Part shown: positions 15,751 through 24,985 of the stretch, piece after piece
Layout: the number at the start of each line of letters is the position of its first letter
Position numbering within the stretch: position 1 is the first letter of the stretch
Assembly (NCBI RefSeq): GCF_010586825.1
Contig: NZ_JAAAGB010000017.1
Location: 1-64,000 of the forward strand
Origin: Draconibacterium mangrovi
GTDB taxonomy: Bacteria; Bacteroidota; Bacteroidia; Bacteroidales; Prolixibacteraceae
Direction of reading: 5' to 3'
Length of the DNA: 64,000 nucleotides
Translations under genes and position numbers: made by a program
The notes under the pieces: generated by a model
Told to the model about the DNA's origin: nothing
Seen by the model: only the letters and a program-made list of their open reading frames with translations
The model's database searches: none

Positions 15751-17604
15751 TCAGTACTTTTCAAATGTGAAGATGGATTCCATATCCGTTTTTAATTCAT
15801 TTTCAGGGGTCCTTTTCAAATAAATATTTTGCCCCAGCATATCATACGAAAGGTTGTTGCCGATAATTTCTATTTGTTTACAATACTCAAGGCTAAAGGT
15901 GTAAAGCCGGTTATGAAACGGCGAAAAATCGTAATTTCTGGTTACGCTATTTCCCTCAAAAGACAGTCCCTCAGCAGAAAGTGCATAAAGTAAAGGATAA
16001 TCAAAAGGATTGAACTGATTATGCTGAATGCTTATATTTCGGTGATAACCTGGAGTATTATCATTTAAAGCAGGAATGACTGGATTGATGGAAATAACTG
16101 CTTCATTGTACCGGTAAGTACTTGAATTACATAAGGAGGTAAATATATTCCCCGATATGGATACATCGCTTACACCGCCTGTTTTAAGCGAAGTATTTGC
16201 ATTGCCAGCAACTAGTATGGCGCTTCCGCTGGATTCGAACGTATTGTTTTCAATTAATACTTTTCCGGGAGTAGCCAGTACAATGCCACTGGCTCTGCTA
16301 CTTTTAAAATTGCTGTTCCTTATTGTCAGGTCCGGTGTCCAGCTCAGGTTTTCAATACAAGCTCCGGCTTGCAGGTTTGTTGGTATCGGTTGATCCAGAA
16401 GTAACGAAAAGTGCATGTCATCGATGGGTGTTATCGTTTTAACCGTGTTCGTAATGTCAGCTCCAACAAAATTTACCTGATCTCCCGGACGAGCCCAGTT
16501 CTGAATTTCACTTTGTTTATCCAGGTAGCTGCATTTTACTTCGTTTCCCGATATAACTTCGTCAACACGAACGCTGATGCCATAAACATGAACAGGCTCA
16601 TTAACAAGGCCCTCAAAGGTGCAATTGTTAACCCAAACCTTGCCCTGACAATTTACTACCCGTAATCCGTCAAAGCCTCCTCCAAAGTAACGTATTTTAG
16701 AACGGTTAGGGACTGCCTGGTACCGGTCGAACTCCAGATTTTTGGTGTATTGCGCCAGAATACCCGAACCGGCAGCATGATACAATCTTGTATTTTCAAT
16801 AGCAATGTTTTTCGATTCTGAAATAAAAATACCTGCGTGTGTTGGCGTGGCATGTTGCATTATCAGGAAATTCCCAATTTGGGGCTTACGTTTAAAGTTA
16901 AAATGCAGGCGCACAATCCCGGGCATTGTAGCCTCGGCAGTATAAGCCTCCCAGTCTTCGCCCAAACAAGGGTTGTCACCGGTATGAGGAACAATGAATC
17001 TGCCGTTTCGGTCGAACTCCAAGGTTTTTTTCCATTCGTTGGTCCGGCTATTTCCCACATCAAAATAGATCTTTCCTTCCTCTAAATGGTAGGGTGTTTC
17101 TTTGGGATTCAGGGCTATGTCAATATAAAGGTCGGTCGCCCGTAAAACTTCAGCCTGGGCAATAAAAGGTTGTTCCCAGTCAATCGTAACATTTTTAAGG
17201 GTAATGTTTTCACAATTGTCGAAGGTAAAGGGCTGCATTTCCTGGTGAAAGATCAGGTGGCTGCCGCGCCCGTCGATTACCAGGTTTTTAATATTCTCAA
17301 AATGAAATGCACAAACTTTCAGACCTGCATTTAAGGTGTTTGCCTGGTAATAAACTTTGGTTTTGCAATCATCGGGATAAAAATGGTAAGTGCCGGTGGA
17401 AAATACCAGCACTTTTGGTTGATCGGTTTTCAGATCTTCCAGCGCTTTATAAAAGTGTTTAATGGCATTGTTCTTCCGGGTTTTGTATAAACCGTAATCT
17501 TTCAGAAAAATGTATGTGGTGTCGTTTGGAATTTCGGAAGCCGAAGCTTGCATAGTGAAAGAAAACAGCCACGAAAACAGTATTATTAGAAATCCGGGTC
17601 TCAT
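15751..17604 (-). CDS. Secreted beta-helix glycosidase, GH110 alpha-1,3-galactosidase-like
   Basis: 617 residues. A signal peptide (1-22, ending ASAS) targets it to the envelope. The body is a right-handed parallel beta-helix, seen as repeated NI-x-I-x-N-x-x-F style turns (IKNLVIDGRGSHLIF, NITLKNVTIDWE, FDGLRVVNCQGKVWVNNCTF, VLIENNTFESSGSAILV). Length, the IDGRGS...DNCENITLKN opening and the LVNEPVHVYG segment resemble GH110 enzymes, which remove alpha-1,3-linked galactose. It ends a minus-strand unit starting with a sulfatase (gaps 52 and 26 bp), which points to a sulfated galactose-containing glycan. A different beta-helix family remains possible. Confidence 0.68.
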   Translation of the reverse strand: MRPGFLIILFSWLFSFTMQASASEIPNDTTYIFLKDYGLYKTRKNNAIKHFYKALEDLKTDQPKVLVFSTGTYHFYPDDCKTKVYYQANTLNAGLKVCAFHFENIKNLVIDGRGSHLIFHQEMQPFTFDNCENITLKNVTIDWEQPFIAQAEVLRATDLYIDIALNPKETPYHLEEGKIYFDVGNSRTNEWKKTLEFDRNGRFIVPHTGDNPCLGEDWEAYTAEATMPGIVRLHFNFKRKPQIGNFLIMQHATPTHAGIFISESKNIAIENTRLYHAAGSGILAQYTKNLEFDRYQAVPNRSKIRYFGGGFDGLRVVNCQGKVWVNNCTFEGLVNEPVHVYGISVRVDEVISGNEVKCSYLDKQSEIQNWARPGDQVNFVGADITNTVKTITPIDDMHFSLLLDQPIPTNLQAGACIENLSWTPDLTIRNSNFKSSRASGIVLATPGKVLIENNTFESSGSAILVAGNANTSLKTGGVSDVSISGNIFTSLCNSSTYRYNEAVISINPVIPALNDNTPGYHRNISIQHNQFNPFDYPLLYALSAEGLSFEGNSVTRNYDFSPFHNRLYTFSLEYCKQIEIIGNNLSYDMLGQNIYLKRTPENELKTDMESIFTFEKY

Positions 17605-17630
17605 AGTAATTGCTATTTTTTTGCAAGATA

Positions 17631-18047
17631 CTATTTTGTGGTTTTTCCTTCATACATCGACTGGAAAACTTCATCAACCGGTTCCCAAAGTTCTATTTTG
17701 TTGTTTTCAGGATCGAGGATGTGGACAAACTTTCCATACTCATATGTTTCAATTTCATCACAAATTGTTACCCCTGCTTCTTGCAAATCAGCCACCAATT
17801 TTTCAATATTTTCAACCCTGTAGTTGATCATAAATTCTTTCTCTGAAGGCTGAAAATAGTTGGTATCATCTTTAAACGGACTCCAAACCGAGTAGGCTTT
17901 TTCATCCGGCGAATCCGATTTCCGGAATTCAAAAACCGAACCGTATTCGTTTGTTACCAGACCCAGGTTTTCACTATACCAATTTTTCATCTTTTCCGGA
18001 TCTTTTGTTTTGAAAAAGATTCCGCCGATGCCTGTTACTTTTTTCAT
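17631..18047 (-). CDS. VOC (glyoxalase/bleomycin-resistance fold) family protein
   Basis: 138 residues, two beta-alpha-beta-beta-beta modules: residues 5-60 (GIGGIFFKTKDPEKMKNWYS) and 70-125, ending with the metal-binding FVHILDPENNKIELWEP motif in which the Glu is a usual ligand. No signal peptide, so it is cytoplasmic. VOC proteins include glyoxalases, epimerases and resistance proteins. The reaction is not predictable. It sits between the sulfatase (52 bp) and the GH110-like gene (26 bp), so co-transcription is likely. A link to the released sugar is inference only. Confidence 0.82.
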   Translation of the reverse strand: MKKVTGIGGIFFKTKDPEKMKNWYSENLGLVTNEYGSVFEFRKSDSPDEKAYSVWSPFKDDTNYFQPSEKEFMINYRVENIEKLVADLQEAGVTICDEIETYEYGKFVHILDPENNKIELWEPVDEVFQSMYEGKTTK

Positions 18048-18099
18048 AAATTTTCTTTTATCAATAAAAAGATAACGCTATTAAATGGTTCAAGCGAAA

Positions 18100-19848
18100 T
18101 TAAATTTTCCGAAGCAGAAGTAATCGAAAATCCATTACCTCGTTGCCGGGAATAAAGCTTGCCTGCATGGTTAATAATCCCTTTCCTTTTTCAAGGTAGA
18201 TGTTTCCGACTTTTTTCCTCTTAAATTGTTTTACATATCCCTCTGCTCGGGGATATATATCCATATTATCCAATAACGGGGAGTTAAATGCTTCGTCGAT
18301 TTTGAATTCGAGAACTGCTTCGTTAAAGCTTAGTTTTATAGTTGAGCCGATTTGTTCTTCAGGGCAGGTATAAAATAATTCAACTTCATAATTTCCTGAA
18401 TTTAAGACTTCTGCATTAAAAGTTATTTTGTCTTCAGTGCTTGTCCAGTTAAGCAGGTATGAACTGTTTGGCCACCTGTTTGACCTTTTTATATTACCGG
18501 AAGCAATTGCATCACGTGCCGGAAGTTGGGTTTGAAATACACTTGGATGACCTATCGGAAAGGGACGATCTGCATTTATATCCAATTCGCTTGCTACGTT
18601 TTTTTGCCAGTTTGTTTTTGCCATAAGTAGTTGCTGATATTCATTTGGATATTTTTCAGATACATCAAAATATTGTTCCGGATCATTTTCCATATCAAAA
18701 AGTTTATTTTCATGATCGAGCCTGAATTTCTGAGATCTTAAACTTAATTTGCCACCCCAATAATTATAAATTATCCTATCCTTCCATTCTGTGGCATCGT
18801 CCATTAGCAAAGGTTTTAAGCTTATACCGTCAAGCGGGTTTTTTATTTGCATATTAATTCCGGCCAGTTCTGCCAGTGTGGGGAGCAAATCTATTCCGCT
18901 GGCAATTTCACTAATTTCTTTTCCGGGGCTAAAATTTCCTTTCCATTTCATAATAAGTGGAGAACGTACTCCACCTTCATCAGTAGATCCTTTTTTACCT
19001 TTCATGTTATCATTCCAGCGAACACTATTTGGGCCGTTATCAGAAAGATATAGAATGATAGTCTTCTCCGTCAGTTCCAGTTCTTCAAGTTTTTGCGTTA
19101 TGCGACCGACATTCCAATCGATGTTCTCGCACATAGCCAAAGCAGCTTTTGTAAACAGGGTGTCTTCCTTCTCCTTATTCCGGTTAAACATTTCAAGGTT
19201 TTTGTTTTTATATTTTTCCCAGAATTGATCGGGTACCTGCATTGGCGAATGAGGTGTATTAAATGGCAAATACAACAAAAATGGTTGATCCTTATTTTCC
19301 TCTATAAAATTCAGGCCTTTTTGTGTGAAGTCATCGATGATAAAACCATTACCTGTTACAATTTCGCCATTGTGTTCTAACATTGGGCTGAAATAGTTTC
19401 CCCAATGACCGGAACAGAAGCCATAAAAGTCGTCAAATCCCCTGGAGTTTGGGTGGTAGGGGGCCTGCATGCCATTGTGCCATTTCCCATAAGCAGCGGT
19501 AGTATATCCGGCATTTTTAAATACTTCGGTCAAAGTAGTTTCATCAAGATCCATTCTTTCTCCACCGGCTCCGGTTGACCAAACACCACTGCGCACATGA
19601 TACCGTCCTGTTAACAATTCGGCCCGGGTAGGCGAGCAAACTGCACAAACGTAAAAACGGTCGAAAGTAACACCGGTTTCAGCCAGTTTATCAATGTTTG
19701 GAGTTTTTATGTTTGTATTTCCGTTACAGCTTAAGTCTCCCCAACCTTGATCGTCAGTTAATATTATTATGATGTTGGGTTTTGTTTCGTATGGTTTGTG
19801 TGAACAGGATAATATGAATAGAAAAAGAAGAAGTAGCAGGTTTTTCAT
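18100..19848 (-). CDS. Type I (formylglycine) sulfatase, lipoprotein
   Basis: 582 residues. Lipobox LSC puts the acylated Cys at position 15. The metal-binding TDDQGWGD motif lies at residues 31-38, and the sulfatase signature begins at Cys71 (CSPTRAELLTGR). That Cys would be converted to formylglycine by a maturase encoded elsewhere. A C-terminal region (about 450-582) adds a beta-rich domain. The enzyme would remove sulfate esters from glycans at the cell surface or periplasm. First gene of the sulfatase-VOC-GH110-like unit. The subfamily and substrate need comparison with classified S1 enzymes. Confidence 0.88.
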   Translation of the reverse strand: MKNLLLLLFLFILSCSHKPYETKPNIIIILTDDQGWGDLSCNGNTNIKTPNIDKLAETGVTFDRFYVCAVCSPTRAELLTGRYHVRSGVWSTGAGGERMDLDETTLTEVFKNAGYTTAAYGKWHNGMQAPYHPNSRGFDDFYGFCSGHWGNYFSPMLEHNGEIVTGNGFIIDDFTQKGLNFIEENKDQPFLLYLPFNTPHSPMQVPDQFWEKYKNKNLEMFNRNKEKEDTLFTKAALAMCENIDWNVGRITQKLEELELTEKTIILYLSDNGPNSVRWNDNMKGKKGSTDEGGVRSPLIMKWKGNFSPGKEISEIASGIDLLPTLAELAGINMQIKNPLDGISLKPLLMDDATEWKDRIIYNYWGGKLSLRSQKFRLDHENKLFDMENDPEQYFDVSEKYPNEYQQLLMAKTNWQKNVASELDINADRPFPIGHPSVFQTQLPARDAIASGNIKRSNRWPNSSYLLNWTSTEDKITFNAEVLNSGNYEVELFYTCPEEQIGSTIKLSFNEAVLEFKIDEAFNSPLLDNMDIYPRAEGYVKQFKRKKVGNIYLEKGKGLLTMQASFIPGNEVMDFRLLLLRKI

Positions 19849-19939
19849 TATTGTTGGTTTAGTTTAAGGCTAAAATAACTAATATTTAGCACTAAACCGA
19901 CATGCCATGAGTCTGAAGGATTATCGTTTGTTGCTGCAA

Positions 19940-20632
19940 CTATAGCAGCGTTTTTATTTCAGCTAAGTTTGATCGTTTTATCCAGTTCGGGTGCTCTTCC
20001 ATTTCTTCCGTTTTTTCGTGAATCCAGGTAATATGAAAAGGAATATGAATACCAAAACCTCCCAACTGCAGCACCGGTTCAATGTCTGATTTGTAGGAAT
20101 TTCCTATCATCAGAAAATCTTTCGGCTCAATTTCAAGGTGCCGGATCAGCTTTTGGTAATCGGCCGGTTTTTTGTTGCTCATTACTTCCACATGATGAAA
20201 ATATTTTTCGAGTTTCGATTTTTGCAATTTTCGTTCCTGATCGAGCAAATCGCCTTTTGTGGCAACAATTAATTTATAGCCTTTTTGCTGCAGATATTCC
20301 AGTGTTTCAATAACGCCGTCGAGCAGTTCTACCGGCTGATTGATTTGTGTTTTACCCAATTCAATAACTTGCTCCAAAGTTTGCTGCGGAACTTTGTTGC
20401 CAGTGATTTTCAGCGCGGTTTCTATCATCGAAAGTACAAAACCTTTGGTGCCGTAACCATATTCATCAAGGTTTTGCATTTCGGTGGCAAAAAGTACTTC
20501 CATAGTTTCGTCCGAAGTACTGAACTCTGATAACAAGGCACAAAACTTTTCCTCGGTTTCGCGGAAGAATGTTTCGTTTACCCAAAGGGTATCGTCGGCA
20601 TCAAATCCTATTACTTTGAAGTTGGTTTTCAT
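19940..20632 (-). CDS. HAD-superfamily phosphatase (C1 cap)
   Basis: 230 residues with HAD motif I FDADDTLW (Asp11 nucleophile, Asp13), a four-helix C1 cap (about 17-85), motif II VATKGD, the Lys of motif III near NKKP, and motif IV MIGNSYKSDIEP. The closest look is to YjjG-like or 2-haloacid dehalogenase-like phosphatases of Bacteroidota. Soluble, cytoplasmic. It is 60 bp downstream of mutS2 on the same strand and may be read through from it. The substrate is unknown. Confidence 0.85.
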   Translation of the reverse strand: MKTNFKVIGFDADDTLWVNETFFRETEEKFCALLSEFSTSDETMEVLFATEMQNLDEYGYGTKGFVLSMIETALKITGNKVPQQTLEQVIELGKTQINQPVELLDGVIETLEYLQQKGYKLIVATKGDLLDQERKLQKSKLEKYFHHVEVMSNKKPADYQKLIRHLEIEPKDFLMIGNSYKSDIEPVLQLGGFGIHIPFHITWIHEKTEEMEEHPNWIKRSNLAEIKTLL

Positions 20633-20642
20633 GATGATGTTT

Positions 20643-20671
20643 CTCGCAGATTTCGCTGAAAACGCAAATTT
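20643..20671. repeat. CGCAGATTT-type dispersed micro-repeat
   Basis: The stretch contains CTCGCAGATTTCGCTGAAAA and sits in the 60-bp mutS2-HAD gap. It resembles the longer copy at 57283-57334, a wording common between genes in this phylum. Confidence 0.4.
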
Positions 20672-20692
20672 GCTTTTATCTATAAGCTTGGT

Positions 20693-23185
20693 TTATAACG
20701 CTAAATTCACCACGGTAATTCCGGCGCCGCCAAAGTCAACATGCTCATCTTTATAGCTTCGAACCATGGGTTCAGAACGCAAATAGTCGCGGATACTTTG
20801 TTTTAAAATCCCGTGTCCTTTACCATGTAGAATCCGAAGTTGACCTGCCTCAAACATAATCGCCTCGTCGATAAATTCGGTGATTTTGGAAATAGCTTCT
20901 TCCACGCGCTGGCCCCTTATATCAATTTCGGGTTTAAAACTCAGTCGGCGTTCCGAGAAACCTTCAGTAAGAACAGATGCCCGACCACTACGGTTCTTAT
21001 CCAGCTTTTTCGCTTCGTTATTGCTGATGCGTTCCAGGTTTTTACTTGGCATTGTTGTCATTAACTGGCCAAAAGCAACCACCGCATTTTTCTCGTTTAT
21101 TTCAATAAGGTCGCCAACGGTATCTTGTCCTTTTAAACGCACTTTATCGCCGGGGCGCATTTCTGCACTTTGCTCCAGTTTTTCTTTGCTTACCGGCTTT
21201 TTCGACTCATCGGGGCGGTGTTTATTCCGGTTGTCTTCCCTCTGGCGCAGTTGCTCCATTTTTTTCGCGATCTGCGAACCGTTGCCCGTTGTTTTACGGT
21301 CGATATCCTTTTTCAGATCGCCCAGTTTAGCACGTGCCTCTTTAGTTTTTTCCTTGTCGGCCTGTGCCTTTTTTATTTCCTGAATGGTATTTTCAATCCG
21401 TTTGTTAACACCTTTCAGCAAAGCATCGGCTTCTTCCTTGGCTTTTTTCAGAATCTCTTTTCGCTGCTTTTGTATCTCCAGCAATTCCGCCTCGTAGGTT
21501 TCCGCCGTGTCGTCGATAATCTTTTCCACCTTACGAATCTTCATTCGCTTGGTTTCCCAGTAGCGTTTGTCGCGGTTAATTTTGCGCAGGTTACGGTCGA
21601 AATCAATGTGGTCTTTTCCCACTTTTTCGGTGGCATGCTCCAAAATATCTTCGGGCAATCCGATTTTTCGTGCAATCTCAAAAGCAAACGAACTGCCCGG
21701 TTTGCCAATATCCAGCTTAAACAGCGGGTTCATGTTTTGCGAATCGTAAAGCATGGCACCGTTTATAATTCCTTCGGCCGACGATGCAAAGTGTTTGAGG
21801 TTGGTGTAGTGTGTGGTAATTACGCCAAAAGTTCCCAGTTCTGTTAGCTTCTCCAGAATCGATTCGGCAATGGCTCCACCCAGCATAGGTTCGGTTCCGG
21901 TACCAAATTCGTCAATCAGGATCAAGGTTTTTTCGTTACAGTTGCGCACAAAATGTTTCATGTTCATCAGGTGCGAACTGTAAGTACTCAGGTCGTTTTC
22001 CATCGATTGCTCATCGCCGATATCGATAAAAAGTTGTTCGAATACGCCTGTTTTACTGGCTTCGTTAACCGGAATTAGCAAGCCACATTGCAACATGTAT
22101 TGCAGTAGCCCGGTAGTTTTCAGGCAAACCGATTTCCCACCGGCGTTGGGTCCCGAAATCAACAGGATATGTTTTTCGTCGGTGAGTTTTATATCGAGTG
22201 GAACAATTTTGCGGCTCTCCTTTTTTAATGTTTTTAAAAGCAGCGGATGAATGGCGTTGTACCATTCGATTATCGACTCCTCTTTAAATTCGGGGCGGAT
22301 GGCATCAAATTCAACCGCCAGCAAAGCTTTTGCCCGGATAAAATCCATTTCGCCAAGGAAATCGTACGAATAAGACAGTTCTTCCAGGTAAGGACGGATA
22401 TCATTGGCAAAATTGGTGAGTATTTTAATGATCTCGCGGCGTTCGGCGTATTCCAGTTCGCGGATCTCGTTGTTCATTTCCACGATTTCGTTGGGCTCAA
22501 CATACGATGTTTTTCCGGTGGCCGATTCATCGTAAACAATACCTTTTAGCTTGCGTTTGTTGGCCGCTGCAACAGGTATTACGGCACGTCCGTCGCGGAT
22601 TGAAACCGACGCATCTTCATCTACCCAGCCATCTTTTTGTGCTTGTTTTAAAATGGCATGCAAACGTTTCGACATGCTCGACTGCATGTTCATAATACTG
22701 CGTCGTGTTTGTGCCAGTTCGGGCGATGCGTTGTCGCGGATCTTGCCAAATTTATTGATGATCACATCTATACGGTCGTAGATGTACGGAAACACCTGCA
22801 CCCGCGATGTTTTTTGCTTTAGGATAGGGAAGGCTTCTTCTTCCTGTTTCGAAAAGAAGTTTACGATGGCACGTACCGATTCGAGCGACCGTTTCAGGTC
22901 AAACAATTCTTCCGGTTCGAGGAAACGGCCTTCCAACCGGATTTTTTTCAAAGCCTCGCGCAGATCGTAAAAATGCGTGGCCGGGAAACTATCGAATTCG
23001 CGAATGATTCTGCAAAACTCATTTACCTCATTCAGTTGTTGCAAAATGGTGTCGTACGATGTTTGAAAATGCATCTCCTGCACCCACTCGTCTCCCATGG
23101 TGCTGATGCACTTGTTGGTGAGCATCTCGCGAATGCGGTCGAAACCAATTTTTGCCTCGAAATTATTTGGATAAATGTTTTGCAT
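20693..23185 (-). CDS. mutS2: Endonuclease MutS2 with Smr domain
   Basis: 830 residues, the family length. The clamp and lever region (1-310) lacks the mismatch-recognition domain of MutS1. The ABC ATPase core starts with Walker A GPNAGGKS (about residue 345), continues with the STYSSHLMNMKHF loop and Walker B LILIDEFGTGTEP. A charged coiled-coil (about 520-660) leads to a KOW-like segment (MRPGDKVRLKG) and a C-terminal Smr nuclease domain (about 755-830; IDIRGQRVEEA, LRILHGKGHGIL). MutS2 acts on branched DNA and, in some bacteria, on collided ribosomes. It has a perfect promoter upstream. Confidence 0.95.
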   Translation of the reverse strand: MQNIYPNNFEAKIGFDRIREMLTNKCISTMGDEWVQEMHFQTSYDTILQQLNEVNEFCRIIREFDSFPATHFYDLREALKKIRLEGRFLEPEELFDLKRSLESVRAIVNFFSKQEEEAFPILKQKTSRVQVFPYIYDRIDVIINKFGKIRDNASPELAQTRRSIMNMQSSMSKRLHAILKQAQKDGWVDEDASVSIRDGRAVIPVAAANKRKLKGIVYDESATGKTSYVEPNEIVEMNNEIRELEYAERREIIKILTNFANDIRPYLEELSYSYDFLGEMDFIRAKALLAVEFDAIRPEFKEESIIEWYNAIHPLLLKTLKKESRKIVPLDIKLTDEKHILLISGPNAGGKSVCLKTTGLLQYMLQCGLLIPVNEASKTGVFEQLFIDIGDEQSMENDLSTYSSHLMNMKHFVRNCNEKTLILIDEFGTGTEPMLGGAIAESILEKLTELGTFGVITTHYTNLKHFASSAEGIINGAMLYDSQNMNPLFKLDIGKPGSSFAFEIARKIGLPEDILEHATEKVGKDHIDFDRNLRKINRDKRYWETKRMKIRKVEKIIDDTAETYEAELLEIQKQRKEILKKAKEEADALLKGVNKRIENTIQEIKKAQADKEKTKEARAKLGDLKKDIDRKTTGNGSQIAKKMEQLRQREDNRNKHRPDESKKPVSKEKLEQSAEMRPGDKVRLKGQDTVGDLIEINEKNAVVAFGQLMTTMPSKNLERISNNEAKKLDKNRSGRASVLTEGFSERRLSFKPEIDIRGQRVEEAISKITEFIDEAIMFEAGQLRILHGKGHGILKQSIRDYLRSEPMVRSYKDEHVDFGGAGITVVNLAL

Positions 23186-23205
23186 AGCCTTTTCTTAATC
23201 AGCTG

Positions 23206-23236
23206 CAAAAATACAGTTCAAAGTTCAAAGTACAAA
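23206..23236 (-). promoter_or_regulatory. Consensus Bacteroidota promoter of mutS2
   Basis: On the minus strand TTTG (23233-23236), 19 nt, then TATTTTTG (23206-23213): an exact match to TTTG-N19-TAnnTTTG, ending 20 bp before the start. The -33 lies inside the AAAGTTCAAAGTACAAAG micro-repeat at 23219-23238. Confidence 0.8.
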
Positions 23237-23848
23237 GTAACGGGTTCATTGTTTAGCGTTTCCAATGGCTCTGGTAGCGGGAGTGTGTGATATTGGTTCC
23301 TAATTTTCTGATTTTTGGAGTGACCGCTAACTTCATTACTTAAAAGTTGGAGCAATTAGCTTCGATACCGGACTTCAGAAGATCATTCTCTGACATCTGA
23401 GGTACTACTTATAACTTCCGAAGTATTTATTATTACTTCGGAACTGATTAATTTGAGAAAAAAGCTTCAAGTTAGATCTTCCTTGCTTCAAATTCCGGGA
23501 AAATAAGTACATCGTAAAACTTCTTAAGTACAACGATTCAGAAAATATGTACTTCGTTTGAGTTCTGATCCTCAACGTTTAAGAAAATAGGAATTAGCTA
23601 TATGTTTATAGCCCAAAAGGCTAATTACTAAGCCTCTATGTAAAGGTATAAAGACTAATAAACAAGGATAAAAAGGTAATAATAGAGCATAAAAGCATAA
23701 TAAAAATGAAATATAACATAGGAGGGTATGTAAAAAACATATAGAAGAAGGTAAAATACAGATAAACAGAAGTAAAAAATAATTCAAGCTGATGTTTTTG
23801 TTGATATCATAAAGCTTTTAGGAAAAACGATGAATTTATAAGCTTTAG
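23237..23848. other. Gene-free gap between mutS2 and the sialidase-like gene
   Basis: Contains a 10-bp perfect hairpin TTCCGAAGTA / TACTTCGGAA (23416-23443, 8-nt loop) and, from about 23636 to 23790, a strongly strand-biased stretch that is rich in A and G and almost lacks C on the plus strand. A 71-codon minus frame there (23572-23787) is a by-product of that bias and has no family features. Nothing else is recognised. Confidence 0.5.
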
Positions 23849-24883
23849 TTATGAAGCACTTAAAACAACATGTTTAATTTGTTTGCGGTTGTAGGTGTAC
23901 GAAATGTGAATTAATCCATCAGTTGTTTGAATAATACAAGGATAACTGAATTCTCCTTCCGGTTCATTTTCCAGATGCATGATTGTTTTCCACGATTTCC
24001 CATCGGTGGAATAATAAAGATCGAGTTTGTTTCTTCCGGCTTCCCACGAATCGCCACCTGGCAGAGGATTGTTAACCAGCAATTTTCCCCCCGATTGCAG
24101 TGTAATAGCATCAATTCCCGAATTGGGATGCGGAATGGTTGTCGGCAGAACTACTGACCATGTTTTTCCTTCATCGTGCGACCAGCTTTCCATTACAAAA
24201 TTTTGGTTGCTGCGCAAAAGTGCCTGTATACTTTGATCGGGGTAAACGAGCAAGGTTGGTTGAATAACTTTTACCGAATCGGGCGAAGGAATGTCAATTT
24301 TTGTCCAGGTTTGGCCGCCATTTGTCGATCGCTCAATGTGCGCTTTCCAAAGCTCATGGCTTTCTTCGGTGCTCGATGGACTAAGAATTACACCGGAAAA
24401 CAGTTGAATCGGTTTATTCCGGATCGGGCCAAGAATTCCGTCGGGCAGTTTTTCGGGTGCCGACCAGGTTTTTCCTTCGTCAGACGAATGAATTACCATT
24501 CCCCACCAATCGTTTGGGCTGGGACCAACTTTGTAGAAAAGATCAATTTGATTGTTTGCACTTCTGAACAAAACCGGATTCCAGGTTGGGAACGAGGTTG
24601 TATCAATTTTGCCGTCGGCTACTTTTTTCGGTTTTTGCCATTGTCCGTTTTCAAAAGCTGCTGTGTAAATACTAACCTCGGGATGCCGCTCGTGCGGCCC
24701 TCCAAAAAACGATACCAAAAGTCCAGTTTTTGTTTCAATTATCGATGAAGCGTGACATTGCGCATATTGCAAAGTGTCGGAAATGTAGCTTTCGGAAACA
24801 AGTGTGAAGTTTATGCTTTTCTTTTGGTGGCAACCAGTAATTATTAGAAAAAGAAAACTAAACGACAGGATTAATTTTTTCAT
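23849..24883 (-). CDS. Sialidase-fold (BNR repeat) lipoprotein
   Basis: 344 residues. Lipobox ITGC (Cys18). Four Asp-box-like turns can be read (SSDEGKTWSAP, STNGGQTWTKI, SHDEGKTWSVV, STDGKSWKTI), the hallmark of the six-bladed sialidase propeller. The QCHASSIIETKTGLLVSFFG opening and the FSYPCIIQTTDGLIHISYTY close are typical of the BNR_2 exo-sialidase-like family, widespread in glycan-degrading Bacteroidota. True GH33 sialidases need an arginine triad and a FRIP motif, which I do not see, so another exo-glycosidase activity is as likely. Monocistronic. Confidence 0.78.
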   Translation of the reverse strand: MKKLILSFSFLFLIITGCHQKKSINFTLVSESYISDTLQYAQCHASSIIETKTGLLVSFFGGPHERHPEVSIYTAAFENGQWQKPKKVADGKIDTTSFPTWNPVLFRSANNQIDLFYKVGPSPNDWWGMVIHSSDEGKTWSAPEKLPDGILGPIRNKPIQLFSGVILSPSSTEESHELWKAHIERSTNGGQTWTKIDIPSPDSVKVIQPTLLVYPDQSIQALLRSNQNFVMESWSHDEGKTWSVVLPTTIPHPNSGIDAITLQSGGKLLVNNPLPGGDSWEAGRNKLDLYYSTDGKSWKTIMHLENEPEGEFSYPCIIQTTDGLIHISYTYNRKQIKHVVLSAS

Positions 24884-24985
24884 AAATCAAATGTCGTAAT
24901 TTTCTTTTTATTGAAAAAAAGGATTTGATACCGTATTAAAACCAAAAAGAAATCATGCTTAATCCCGGTCACCGTTTCGCGAAGT

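Noticed and set aside
23572-23787. 71-residue hydrophobic minus-strand ORF
   Set aside because: It is explained by a purine-rich, C-poor tract on the plus strand, which yields Leu/Phe/Tyr codons on the other strand without selection.
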